Below, in pieces: positions 43,458 to 51,617 of a stretch of DNA of 64,000 nt (positions within the stretch are counted from its first letter, which is position 1; each line of letters opens with the position of its first letter). This stretch comes from Clostridiales bacterium (GTDB lineage: Bacteria; Bacillota; Clostridia; Oscillospirales; Oscillospiraceae). The notes beneath the pieces are model-generated. The model had not been told where the DNA came from. It searched no databases and was given only the letters and a program-made list of their open reading frames with translations. Location of the stretch: the NCBI GenBank assembly GCA_019415645.1, contig DXYV01000004.1:72640-136639 (forward strand), given 5' to 3'. Both the position numbers and the translations under genes were made by a program.

Positions 43458-44392
43458 GTCGCGTTCCTTTCTCCGCGGGACACGGGGCGCGTCTCCGCGC
43501 GGAAGAGTTTTTTGAATTCCTTGGGCATCCGGGCCACAAAGGACATGGTCTTGCCGGTCAGCGGGTGGGTGAGGGAGAGCTCGTAGGAGTGCAGGCACAG
43601 CCGGCCCAGGGGATTGGTCCGGCCGCCGTACTGCTTGTCCCCCGCCACCGGGTGGCCCAGGTCCTTCATGTGGACGCGAATCTGATTTTTGCGCCCGGTG
43701 TCGATGTTCACGTCCAGCAGGGCGTAGCCCTGTCCCTGCCGCAGGGTGCGGTAGTGGGTCACGGCCCGCCGGCTGTTGAGGCCGGGCGCGCCGGAAAACA
43801 TCAGGTGGGTGGAGGTCTCGATCAGGTGGGAGGTGACAGTGCCGTGGTCGGGCTGGGGAACGCCCTCCACAACGGCGTAATAGCCCCGCTTGGTCACACA
43901 CTCGTTCCAGTGCTCCTGGAACGCCTTCTGGGTCTCCGGGTCCCGGGCGAAGATCAGCACGCCGGAGGTCTCCCGGTCCAGCCGGTGGAGCACATAGATG
44001 CGGTTGTCCATGTTCTGGGTCTTGACGTAGTCGGAGACCATGCGGTAGGCGGTGCGCACCCGTTCCCGCTCATTGCCCACGGACAGCAGGCCGGCGGGCT
44101 TGTTCACCGCGATGAGGTGTTCGTCCTCATAGAGGAGCTCAAAGGGCAGGCCGGTGAGGAAGGGGGCGGACACCGAGAGAATGGTGACCATCTGGCCGGC
44201 ATGCAGGGGCGTGTCGAAGCGGGATTCCGGCTTGTTGTCCACCGCCACCAGCTTGCGGGCCAGCAGCGACTTGACGTTGTTGCGGGATTTTCCCTTCAGA
44301 GTGGCCAGGAGAAAGGGGAGCAGCGTGGTATCCTCGGTCACGGGATAGCTGGGTTCCCGGCTCTTGTCCCGGCGGTAGGAACGGTAGCTCAT
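43454..44392 (-). CDS. RluA-family pseudouridine synthase
   Basis: ATG 44392 overlaps the ybaK stop (ATGA). 312 residues. N-terminal S4-like RNA-binding segment (~20-75) and a catalytic domain with the RluA motif HRLDRETSG (catalytic Asp). Converts specific uridines in 23S rRNA or tRNA to pseudouridine; the family member (RluA/C/D type) cannot be fixed from sequence alone. Confidence 0.92.
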   Translation of the reverse strand: MSYRSYRRDKSREPSYPVTEDTTLLPFLLATLKGKSRNNVKSLLARKLVAVDNKPESRFDTPLHAGQMVTILSVSAPFLTGLPFELLYEDEHLIAVNKPAGLLSVGNERERVRTAYRMVSDYVKTQNMDNRIYVLHRLDRETSGVLIFARDPETQKAFQEHWNECVTKRGYYAVVEGVPQPDHGTVTSHLIETSTHLMFSGAPGLNSRRAVTHYRTLRQGQGYALLDVNIDTGRKNQIRVHMKDLGHPVAGDKQYGGRTNPLGRLCLHSYELSLTHPLTGKTMSFVARMPKEFKKLFRAETRPVSRGERNAT

Positions 44393-44871
44393 AGGTCCTC
44401 CTTCGCCCAGTTTTTGCAGACATCCACCCAGGCCGTATAGCCAGACAGACGCTCCAGCTCCGGAATGGTCAGCTCAATGGCGCTGTTGCTGCTGCCGCAG
44501 GCGGGGAATACGGTGTGAAACCGCTTGAGGGACTCGTCCAGATAGACGGTGACGCCCTCCTTGACGCCGAAGGGGCACACGCCGCCCACGGCGTGGCCCA
44601 CCAGCTCCTCCGCCTCGTCGGGGGTGAGCATCTTGGCCTTGGTGTGGAAAAAGGCCTTATATTTGCTGTTGTCGATTTTGGCGTCCCCGGCGGCGACGAT
44701 CAGCACGGGCTGCCCCTCCACCAAAAAGGACAGCGTTTTGGCGATGCGGGCCCCCTCGCAGCCAAGGGCCTGGGCGGCCAGCTCCACCGTGGCGGAGGAG
44801 ACGGGAAACTCCAAAATTTTGTCGGCCATGCCCAGAGGCTCCAGGTAGGCGCGGACTCGTTCGATCGACAT
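44389..44871 (-). CDS. YbaK/EbsC-family aminoacyl-tRNA deacylase
   Basis: ATG 44871 after AAGGAAGG. 160 residues. YbaK fold landmarks: IAKTLSFLV, D-N-S-K-Y-K and VGGVCPFGV. Members hydrolyse mischarged tRNA (Cys-tRNA-Pro and relatives). First gene of the coupled ybaK / RluA / thioredoxin-like operon. Confidence 0.9.
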   Translation of the reverse strand: MSIERVRAYLEPLGMADKILEFPVSSATVELAAQALGCEGARIAKTLSFLVEGQPVLIVAAGDAKIDNSKYKAFFHTKAKMLTPDEAEELVGHAVGGVCPFGVKEGVTVYLDESLKRFHTVFPACGSSNSAIELTIPELERLSGYTAWVDVCKNWAKEDL

Positions 44872-44898
44872 GGGAATCCTTCCTTTGCACTCAAATCG

Positions 44899-44926
44899 CG
44901 GGGGACGGCGGATTCGCCGTCCCCCG
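44899..44926. terminator. Hairpin between asnB and the ybaK operon
   Basis: CGGGGGACGGCG (44899-44910), 4-nt loop, CGCCGTCCCCCG (44915-44926). Lies downstream of asnB on the minus strand and upstream of ybaK; no strong T-run, so it may attenuate rather than stop transcription. Confidence 0.55.
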
Positions 44927-44964
44927 GATGTTTATCATACCACAAAATTCCTCAAAAACAAAGC

Positions 44965-46803
44965 TTAAATGCGCAGTTTCACCTGATACTGCTCCAGCCA
45001 GTAGTTGAGCTGGAGAAAATAGGCGATGGTCTGGGGCGTGGTCATAAGCTGACCGTACCAGGGCGTGGCGCGCTGGGTGGTGAGCAGCTCCTCCAGCGCA
45101 TCCCGGCGCACCAGCCGGAACAGGGGCGCGTCCGGGTCGGCCAGCACCTGCCGCAGCTTGGCGGAGACCGCCTGGAGATAGGCCGGGTGGTGGGTCTTGG
45201 GATAGGGACTCTTTTTCCGCCAGAGGACTTCCTGGGGCAGCAGCCCCTCCATGGCCTTGCGCAGCAGCCCCTTTTCGTGGCCCTCGTAGTCCTTCCAGGG
45301 CCAGGGGACCCGGTAGAGATATTCTGCGATGCGCCAGTCGCAGAAGGGGACCCGGACCTCCAGCCCGTGGTACATGGACATGCGATCCTTGCGGTCCAGC
45401 AGGGTCTGCATGAACCAGTCAAAGTTGAGGTTGACCATCTCCTTCATGCGCCGCTCCAGAGGGGAGTTGAAGGGGAGAATGTGGCTGTCTGCCAGCGTGG
45501 CCTCGTAGCGCTGGCGGACGAAGGCTTCGGCATCCAGCTGCCGGGCCAGATCCGGCCGCAGGAAGGAAGCGCGGTAAGCGGTGGACTGGGCCCAGGGGAA
45601 GCCGTCCTGCTCCCGGATGTCCTTGTCCCGATACCAGGGGTAGCCGCCGAAGATCTCATCGGCGCACTCCCCGGACAGGGCCACAGTGGCGTGCTCCTTG
45701 ATCTTGCCGCAGAACAGCAGCAGGGAGGAATCCACATCGGCCATGCCGGGCAGGTCCCGGGCGTCCACCGCGGCGTACAGGGCGTCTGCCACATCCTCAT
45801 TGTCCAGCACCACCCGGTGGTGGACCGCGCCCAGGCAGTCGTTCATGCGCGCGATGTAGTCGGGGTCGCTGTTGGGCTGAAAATGGCTCCGGGTGAAATA
45901 CTTCTCATTGTCCACATAATCTACCGAGAAGGTGTGCAGCACCTGGCCCCGCTCCCGCAGGCAGCGGTCAGCGATGGAGGAGATCAGGCTGGAATCCAGC
46001 CCACCGGACAAGAAGGTGCACACGGGTACGTCGGCGGTCAGCTGCCGCCGGATGGCGTCGGTGACCAGAAAGCGCACCCGCTCCACCGTCTGCTCCAGCG
46101 TATCGGTGTGCTCCCCATCGGTGAGCCGCCAGTAGCGGCGCAGGTTCAGCCCCTCTGTGGGGGAGAAGGTGCCCAGCGTGGCGGGAGGGAGCTCTTTCAG
46201 CCCCCGGAACACCCCGCAGCCCGGCGTGCGTCCGGGACCCAGCAGCAGGACCTCCGCTGCGCCCTCCAGATCCAGCTCGGCCTCCACGGCGGGGTGGGCC
46301 AGCAGAGCCTTGAGCTCGGAGCCGAAGAGGAAGCCCTGCTCGGTCAGTGTGTAGAAAAAGGGCTTGACGCCGATGCGGTCCCGGGCAAAAAAGAGGGTCT
46401 GCGCCGCTTCCTCCCAGATGGCGAAGGCGAAGATTCCGTTGAACCGGTCCACGCAGGCGGGCCCCCACTCCTGATAGCTGTGCAGCAGGACCTGGGTGTC
46501 CGACCGGTCGGTGAAGGTGTGGCCCAGGGCGGTCAGGGCCTCCCGCAGCTCTTCCGTGTTATACAGCTCGCCGTTATAGACCAGTGCGCAGGTCCGTTCC
46601 CCCGCCGAGCACACCATGGGCTGCCGCCCGCCCACCAGGTCCACCACCGACAGGCGGGCGTGAATCAGCGCGGCCGGCCCGTCGGTATAGAGTCCCCGCT
46701 GGTCCGGCCCCCGGCGGGCCAGGGTCGCCTGAATCTGTTCGCAGACCGGCAGAGGACAGGGGGACTGCCCCTCCCGCGCGACAAAACCCGCAATTCCGCA
46801 CAT
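44965..46803 (-). CDS. asnB: Asparagine synthase (glutamine-hydrolysing)
   Basis: Start ATG 46803 is required because the class II amidotransferase nucleophile must be Cys2 (MCGIAGF); GGAGTGA is 6 nt upstream, and the in-frame GTG 46812 would bury it. 612 residues. Ntn glutaminase domain (1-~200, YNGELYN, RSDTQ) and synthetase domain with the ATP-pyrophosphatase loop FLSGGLDSS. Makes Asn from Asp, Gln and ATP in the cytosol. Appears monocistronic. Confidence 0.95.
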   Translation of the reverse strand: MCGIAGFVAREGQSPCPLPVCEQIQATLARRGPDQRGLYTDGPAALIHARLSVVDLVGGRQPMVCSAGERTCALVYNGELYNTEELREALTALGHTFTDRSDTQVLLHSYQEWGPACVDRFNGIFAFAIWEEAAQTLFFARDRIGVKPFFYTLTEQGFLFGSELKALLAHPAVEAELDLEGAAEVLLLGPGRTPGCGVFRGLKELPPATLGTFSPTEGLNLRRYWRLTDGEHTDTLEQTVERVRFLVTDAIRRQLTADVPVCTFLSGGLDSSLISSIADRCLRERGQVLHTFSVDYVDNEKYFTRSHFQPNSDPDYIARMNDCLGAVHHRVVLDNEDVADALYAAVDARDLPGMADVDSSLLLFCGKIKEHATVALSGECADEIFGGYPWYRDKDIREQDGFPWAQSTAYRASFLRPDLARQLDAEAFVRQRYEATLADSHILPFNSPLERRMKEMVNLNFDWFMQTLLDRKDRMSMYHGLEVRVPFCDWRIAEYLYRVPWPWKDYEGHEKGLLRKAMEGLLPQEVLWRKKSPYPKTHHPAYLQAVSAKLRQVLADPDAPLFRLVRRDALEELLTTQRATPWYGQLMTTPQTIAYFLQLNYWLEQYQVKLRI

Positions 46804-46905
46804 ACAAATCACTCCAATTCCGTTCCAGGATTGGGCGGCGCACCGGATTGGGACGGAGCGCCGCCGAAAAACATCTTTGTTTCAGAGTATCCTATGCAAA
46901 ACCGG

Positions 46906-48207
46906 TCAATGTGGGTCCAGGGGCCGGCTGGCCGGCCCGTCCAGCAGGGTGCCGTCTTTGGCGAAGCGGGAGCCGTGGCAGGGACAGTCCCAGGTGCGCT
47001 CGGTCCGGTTCCAGCGCAGGGCGCAGCCCAGGTGCGGGCACCGGCGGGGGAGCGGCAGGGCAAAATCCAGGGCGGCCTCCATTCCGTTGGCCGCCAGGGC
47101 GGGGAGAGCCATCCGCCGCTGGGGGGAAAAGACGGCCTGAGCGGGGTGCTCCCGGCCGGTGAGCTGGGCAGTCAGGATCTGCGCGGCCACCAGAGCTGAG
47201 GTCATCCCCCACTTTTGAAAACCGGTGACCACATACCAGTCGGGCGTTTTTTTGCTGTACGGCCCCACATAGGGCACGCCGTCCAGCGTCATGCAGTCCT
47301 GCGTGGCCCAGCTGGCGGATACCTTGGCCTGGGGCCAGTAGCGTTTGGCGGTCTCCCGCAGGGGCCGCCAGCCCAGGGTGGGCTTGCCGGTGCGATGTCC
47401 TCCTCCACCCAGCAGGAGATAGGGGCCGGCGGAGCGGAAGGAGAGCCCCCGTGGGTCCGCGTCCCGATACATACCGGTCAGCCGGGGCGCGTGGCGCAGC
47501 GCCAGCACATAGGAGCGGTCCTGGTAGAGCTTCAGAAAATAGCCGCCGTGGCGGTCGGGAAAGGGAAAGTGGGTGGCGATCACGATCTGCTCCGCCGTGA
47601 CGGAGCCGCGGTCGGTCAGGGCGGTATGGCTGTGCAGGGCGCGCACAAAGGTGTGCTCCCGGATGTTGAGTCCCCGGGCGATTCCGGCCAGAAAATTCAG
47701 CGGATGAACCTGGGCCTGCCGGGGAAGCTTGACCGCTCCGGCCACGGAGAAGGGGAGCTCCAGCTCGCGCTCAAAGACCGCCGGAACCTTCAGACGGTCC
47801 AGGGCCGCCAGCTCCCGGTCCAGCCGCTCGCGGTCGTCCCGGGAGTACACATAGCTGTCCGCGTCTTCGAAGCCGCAGTCCAGGTCCGCGCACAGACGGC
47901 GGTACTCATCCACCGCCTGAAGATTGGCCTGGAGGTAAAGCCGGGCCCGGTCCTGACCCAAAGCGCGGAGCAGTTCCGCTCCCTCCAGCCCGTGCTGGGC
48001 GGTGATCTTGGCGGTGGTACCAAGGGTGACGCCGCTGCCGATGGTGTGTCCCTCCACCAACAGACAATCCACGCCGGCCTGTTGAAGATAATAGGCGCAG
48101 AGCACGCCGGCGATTCCGCCGCCGATGATGAGCACATCGGTGTGCATATCGCCCTCCAGGGCAGGAAAACGGGGCAGAACCGCATCCCGGCTCCAAATCG
48201 AATCCAT
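46906..48207 (-). CDS. FAD-dependent oxidoreductase with C-terminal Rieske domain
   Basis: ATG 48207 follows AGGAGGG on the minus strand. 433 residues. DAO-type flavoprotein N-terminus (LIIGGGIAG dinucleotide loop ~20-30) and a C-terminal Rieske [2Fe-2S] domain with CPHLGC and CPCHGS, the four Cys/His ligands intact. The shorter-than-usual C-terminus retains both cluster loops. Flavin-Rieske fusions transfer electrons between FAD and the cluster; the substrate is not known. Confidence 0.9.
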   Translation of the reverse strand: MDSIWSRDAVLPRFPALEGDMHTDVLIIGGGIAGVLCAYYLQQAGVDCLLVEGHTIGSGVTLGTTAKITAQHGLEGAELLRALGQDRARLYLQANLQAVDEYRRLCADLDCGFEDADSYVYSRDDRERLDRELAALDRLKVPAVFERELELPFSVAGAVKLPRQAQVHPLNFLAGIARGLNIREHTFVRALHSHTALTDRGSVTAEQIVIATHFPFPDRHGGYFLKLYQDRSYVLALRHAPRLTGMYRDADPRGLSFRSAGPYLLLGGGGHRTGKPTLGWRPLRETAKRYWPQAKVSASWATQDCMTLDGVPYVGPYSKKTPDWYVVTGFQKWGMTSALVAAQILTAQLTGREHPAQAVFSPQRRMALPALAANGMEAALDFALPLPRRCPHLGCALRWNRTERTWDCPCHGSRFAKDGTLLDGPASRPLDPH

Positions 48208-48399
48208 AGACGACCCTCCTGGGGCTTGATTGAAAAAGGTCAACAAACCCAAGCGGCGGTGTTTTTTCCGCCATACTGCGTTGATTTTCCTTGCAATACA
48301 CAAAGTATTACAGCGTCAAATCGCCTTGCCTGGCGAAAAAAGCCCTCGCCCCTGGGCATATTTCCAATTTTCAAACAAGCCCTAACCGATTTCTTTCAG

Positions 48400-48428
48400 T
48401 TTACCCGGCTGCCCGGATGTGCTATACT
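48400..48428 (+). promoter_or_regulatory. Promoter of the FliB-like gene
   Basis: TTTACC (48400-48405), 17 bp, TATACT (48423-48428). Confidence 0.6.
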
Positions 48429-48472
48429 ACAAAACAGCTTTGAATCAGAAACCATAATTGGGAAGTGAGACC

Positions 48473-49600
48473 ATGTGGATTCGGCGTCCGCACTATTATG
48501 CGTCCTTTCAGTGTCTGGCCGGGGCCTGCCCGGATACCTGCTGCGCCAGCTGGGACATCGTCATTGACGAGGACCATCTGGCGGTCTATCGCAGCCTGCC
48601 CGGTCCGCTGGGGGAGCGAATCCGCGGGGCCATCACGGTGGACGGGGAGGGGGATTCCTGTTTCTCCGTGGCCGGCGGGCACTGCCCTCTGCTGACGGTG
48701 GAGCGGCTGTGCGCCATCCAGCTGGAGCTGGGCGAGGCTCAGGTATGCGACGTGTGCCGCAGCCACCCCCGGTTTACCGAGGAGTACGGGACGCTCCGGG
48801 AGGAGAGCCTGGCGGCGTCCTGTCCCGCGGTGGCGGAGCTGCTGCTCCGGGACCCGGCGCCGGCCCGGTTTTTGGAGGAGGAGACGGCGGAGCCGCCGGC
48901 GGTCTGCGAGGACGTGGACGGGCCCCTGCTGGAGGCCCTGCTGCCCTGGCGGGCGGCGGCCATCGCCCTGATCCAGGACCGGACGCGGCCCTTTGGCGCG
49001 CGCCTGGCCGGACTGCTGGCGTTTTGTCAGGCCGCCCAGACCTGGCTGGAATGGGGCGAGCTGGAGGAGCTGGCCGCCCTCGACAGCGCCTGGTCTCCGC
49101 CGGAACCGCTCAGGGGAGAGCCGGCGGTCCGGCGGGAGGTCATGGCCCATGTGCTGGCGCTGCTGGGGGAACTGGAAGTCCTGGAGCCCGCCTGGCAAGC
49201 GGAATTGGCGCGCGCCGCCCGCAGGTTGTATCAGGAGCGGAGCGCGGAAGACTATCAAGCCGCCTGCGGCCGGTTCCGGGCGGCCCGGTCCGGTCTGGAC
49301 TGGGAGTATGAGCATCTGGCGGTCTACTTGCTGTACCGCTGGGGCCTGCGGGCGGATTTCGACGGCGATCTGTACGGAAAGGGCGCACTGGCGGTCCTGA
49401 GCTACCTGGTGGTGCGGGAGCTGGGACTGGCCCGCTGGCTGGAGCAGGGACGGCTGGAACGCAGGGACCAGGCGGACTTGATCCATCTCTGGTGCAAGGA
49501 GCAGGAACACTGTGCGGAGAACCTGGCGGCGCTGGCCCAGGCGGCGTGGACCGACCCGGACCTGACGCCGGAACGGCTGGCCCAGGCGGCGCTGGAATGA
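48473..49600 (+). CDS. FliB-like (flagellin lysine-N-methylase family) cysteine-rich protein
   Basis: ATG 48473 after GGAAGTGAG; an in-frame TTG at 48458 is less likely. 375 residues. N-terminal PHYYASFQCLAGACPDTCC and further cysteines (CPLL, LCAIQ, CDVCRSHPR) match the cysteine pattern of FliB-family proteins, thought to bind an Fe-S cluster. No flagellin or motility gene is in the window, so the methylase label may not describe its real substrate. The C-terminal two-thirds is helical without motifs. Confidence 0.75.
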   Translation: MWIRRPHYYASFQCLAGACPDTCCASWDIVIDEDHLAVYRSLPGPLGERIRGAITVDGEGDSCFSVAGGHCPLLTVERLCAIQLELGEAQVCDVCRSHPRFTEEYGTLREESLAASCPAVAELLLRDPAPARFLEEETAEPPAVCEDVDGPLLEALLPWRAAAIALIQDRTRPFGARLAGLLAFCQAAQTWLEWGELEELAALDSAWSPPEPLRGEPAVRREVMAHVLALLGELEVLEPAWQAELARAARRLYQERSAEDYQAACGRFRAARSGLDWEYEHLAVYLLYRWGLRADFDGDLYGKGALAVLSYLVVRELGLARWLEQGRLERRDQADLIHLWCKEQEHCAENLAALAQAAWTDPDLTPERLAQAALE

Positions 49601-49614
49601 CCTTACCCAAACAA

Positions 49615-49651
49615 GAAAAGCGCAGAGGGCTCAATGTCCTCTGCGCTTTTC
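49615..49651. terminator. Bidirectional terminator
   Basis: GAAAAGCGCAGAGG (49615-49628) pairs with CCTCTGCGCTTTTC (49638-49651); serves the convergent FliB-like and yjdF genes and overlaps the yjdF stop. Confidence 0.88.
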
Positions 49652-50050
49652 TCTGCGTTTTTCCTGGCGCAGGGCGAACCTGCGCTCCGCCTCTGCCTCC
49701 CGCTGGGCGCGGGAGGCGCGCTGGCGGGCCTGCTTTCCCTGCTCCTGCTGGAGCTTCAGGGCCTGCTGGGCTTTGGTGCCCACCCCGTTCTCGCACAGCT
49801 GCCGCTGGGCCTGGCGCTGCATCCGTTTGGGGTTGAGCCGCCGGGCGGCGGCCTCCTCCGCCGGATGCGCCGGGCTGAACCGCAGGCGGTTCCACCGGGT
49901 GAGAATGAGGTCGTACACCTGTGCGTCGCTGGGCTCTGCGCCGAAGACCACGCGGCTGACGGCGTAGGTGCCGGACTCCGAGCGCTCCCAGATCCCGACC
50001 CAGAAGGGGTCCTCAAAAAAGACCGTCAGGGTCGTGCCGGCCAGTTCCAT
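49631..50050 (-). CDS. yjdF: YjdF family protein (DUF2992)
   Basis: ATG 50050 with AAAGGAGG (50065-50058) 7 nt upstream. 139 residues: N-terminal VFFEDPFWVGIWER and VVFGAEPSDAQVY typical of YjdF/DUF2992, then NRLRF and a long basic C-terminal helix (RQAQRQLCENGVGTKAQQAL, ending KRREKRRGH). Biochemical role unknown. In Bacilli and Clostridia such genes are commonly preceded by the yjdF riboswitch, and the structured leader here fits. Confidence 0.9.
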   Translation of the reverse strand: MELAGTTLTVFFEDPFWVGIWERSESGTYAVSRVVFGAEPSDAQVYDLILTRWNRLRFSPAHPAEEAAARRLNPKRMQRQAQRQLCENGVGTKAQQALKLQQEQGKQARQRASRAQREAEAERRFALRQEKRREKRRGH

Positions 50051-50057
50051 CGCAATT

Positions 50058-50170
50058 CCTCCTTTCTGGTGTGCCTGCAAAGAACGGACAACCAAGGAGG
50101 CAGGTTACTGACGGCCGAATCGTGCCGGCCGCGCCCGGACTACCAACCGGGCCGTGTTTTTATCTCTGCC
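50058..50170 (-). promoter_or_regulatory. Probable yjdF riboswitch with ribosome-site sequestering switch
   Basis: The ~120-nt leader of the DUF2992 gene folds as a three-way junction on the minus strand: P1 GGCAG (50170-50166) / CTGCC (50103-50099); P2 GCCCGG (50152-50147) / CCGGGC (50138-50133); P3 CGGCCG (50131-50126) / CGGCCG (50117-50112). Directly after P1 lies CCTCCTT (50100-50094), perfectly complementary to the Shine-Dalgarno AAGGAGG (50064-50058) and sharing two bases with P1. Forming P1 would free the ribosome site, i.e. a translational ON switch. The class assignment rests on context plus this fold; the Rfam model was not run. Confidence 0.7.
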
Positions 50171-50175
50171 CTCGT

Positions 50176-50204
50176 ATTGTAGCGGACTCGGGCGGGAAGG
50201 TCAA
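50176..50204 (-). promoter_or_regulatory. yjdF promoter
   Basis: Minus strand TTGACC (50204-50199), 17 bp, TACAAT (50181-50176). Predicted transcript start near 50169-50170, exactly at P1 of the leader structure. Confidence 0.75.
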
Positions 50205-50213
50205 GAGCGGCGG

Positions 50214-50569
50214 GCGGCCCTTCCGGGCCTCCGGTCCGTTTGTTCCGCTCCGAGTCTTAGCCCGCTGTGTGCTGCGGCTCAGCGCTTCTGCGTTGGCACG
50301 CTTCGCCTGTTCGCGACGCGGACAGAAGGGAATTGCTCCGCGGCTTGCTGCTCAGGCCTAAGGCCCTGTGCTACTTGCCGTCTGCGCAAGCCCTTCTGCC
50401 GCCGCTCACGACGGCTCAGCGCTTCTGCACTGTCACGCTTCGCCTGCGCACGACGCGGTTCTAAGCCGCTCCGACTGCACAAGCCAGCCTGCGGCCCTTC
50501 CGGGCCTCCGGTCCGTTTGTTCCGCTCTGCGTCTTAGCCCGCTGTGCGCTGCGGCTCAGCGCTTCTGAC
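50214..50569 (+). repeat. Triplicated non-coding repeat block
   Basis: CGGCTCAGCGCTTCTG occurs at 50275, 50412 and 50552 (steps 137 and 140). The ~77 bp preceding the third copy (from 50491) repeats those preceding the first (from 50214) with few changes, and the ~45 bp after the first two copies are also alike. Frames through the block lack ribosome sites. No transposase or CRISPR-like spacing. Confidence 0.8.
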
Positions 50570-50598
50570 TTGACAGCGGGGTGGGAATCGCCTAAACT
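50570..50598 (+). promoter_or_regulatory. Promoter of the ketopantoate reductase-like gene
   Basis: TTGACA (50570-50575), 17 bp, TAAACT (50593-50598), immediately after the repeat block. Confidence 0.7.
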
Positions 50599-50630
50599 GG
50601 AAGAAACAAGCATTTTGGAGGAATGGACAT

Positions 50631-51557
50631 ATGGAGATCAAAACGGTCAGCTTGATCGGACTGGGCGCCATGGGCGTCTACTTCGCGCCCCGGCTCCAGG
50701 CGCAGCTGGGGGACCGGTTCCGCGTGATCGCCGGCGGCGCACGCAAGGCCCGGCTGGAGACCCAGGGCGTCACCATCAACGGCGTCAACTATCACTTCCC
50801 CATCACTGCGCCGGAGGAGCAGACCGGTCCGGCCGACCTGGTTCTGATGGCGGTAAAGGACGGGGGCCTGGACCAGGCCATCGCGGACATCCGCAATCAG
50901 GTGGGGGAGAACACCCAGATTTTGTGCGTCATGAACGGCGTGGAGAGCGAGGCGCGGGTGGCCGCCGTCTACGGGTGGGAGCATGTGCTCTACTCCTATA
51001 TGCGGGTCTCGATTGTGATGAAGGACGGCGTGGCCAACTACGACCCGGCGTTGGGGAAGATCCACTTCGGTGAGGCGGACAATCGGGGGGAGCCCTCGGC
51101 GCGGGTGGCGGCCATCCAGGCGCTGTTCGACCGCTGCGGCATCCCCTATGAAAACGACCCCGACATGGTGCGGGGCCTGTGGTTCAAATACATGTGCAAT
51201 GTGGGCGAGAACATGACCTGCGCCCTGCTGGCCATTCCCTTTGGCGCGTTCCGCTGGTGCGAGCCGGCCAATGAGCTGCGCCGGGCGGCTATGCGGGAGG
51301 TGACGGTGATTGCCCAAGCCAAGGGAATCGACCTGGGTGAGGCGGACATCCAGCGGCAGGAGGCGACGGTGAAGGCGTTGCCTCCGGAAAACAAGCCCTC
51401 CACCCTTCAAGACCTGGAGGCCGGACGCAAGACCGAGGTGGAGATGTTTGCCGGGGCCGTGGTGCGCATGGGCAGGGAGCTTGGCATCGACACGCCGGTG
51501 TGCTGGGTGCTCTATCAGGGAATCCGGACCCTGGAGGAAAAACAGGACCACGAATAA
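50631..51557 (+). CDS. 2-dehydropantoate 2-reductase-like protein
   Basis: ATG 50631 after GGAGGAATG. 308 residues. N-terminal Rossmann loop GLGAMGVYFAP, the central VKDGGLDQAI helix with a conserved Lys, MNGVESE, and a helical C-terminal ApbA_C domain with GRKTEVEMFAGAVVR. Reduces ketopantoate to pantoate with NADPH in coenzyme A synthesis, though paralogues with other 2-keto substrates are common and no other pan gene is near. Confidence 0.85.
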   Translation: MEIKTVSLIGLGAMGVYFAPRLQAQLGDRFRVIAGGARKARLETQGVTINGVNYHFPITAPEEQTGPADLVLMAVKDGGLDQAIADIRNQVGENTQILCVMNGVESEARVAAVYGWEHVLYSYMRVSIVMKDGVANYDPALGKIHFGEADNRGEPSARVAAIQALFDRCGIPYENDPDMVRGLWFKYMCNVGENMTCALLAIPFGAFRWCEPANELRRAAMREVTVIAQAKGIDLGEADIQRQEATVKALPPENKPSTLQDLEAGRKTEVEMFAGAVVRMGRELGIDTPVCWVLYQGIRTLEEKQDHE

Positions 51558-51569
51558 GGAGAACACGCC

Positions 51570-51603
51570 AGCGGGCAGCCCGTCCACAGACGGGCTGCCC
51601 GCT
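51570..51603. terminator. Terminator between convergent genes
   Basis: AGCGGGCAGCCCGTC (51570-51584), 4-nt loop, GACGGGCTGCCCGCT (51589-51603). Confidence 0.85.
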
Positions 51604-51617
51604 TCTTGATGGTGCGG

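Noticed and set aside
44515..47199. 894-codon plus-strand frame
   Set aside because: Antisense to ybaK, asnB and the Rieske gene, which have full sets of motifs.
50154..50537. Open frames in the 50.2-50.6 kb repeat block
   Set aside because: Codons follow the DNA repeat and no ribosome-binding site is present.
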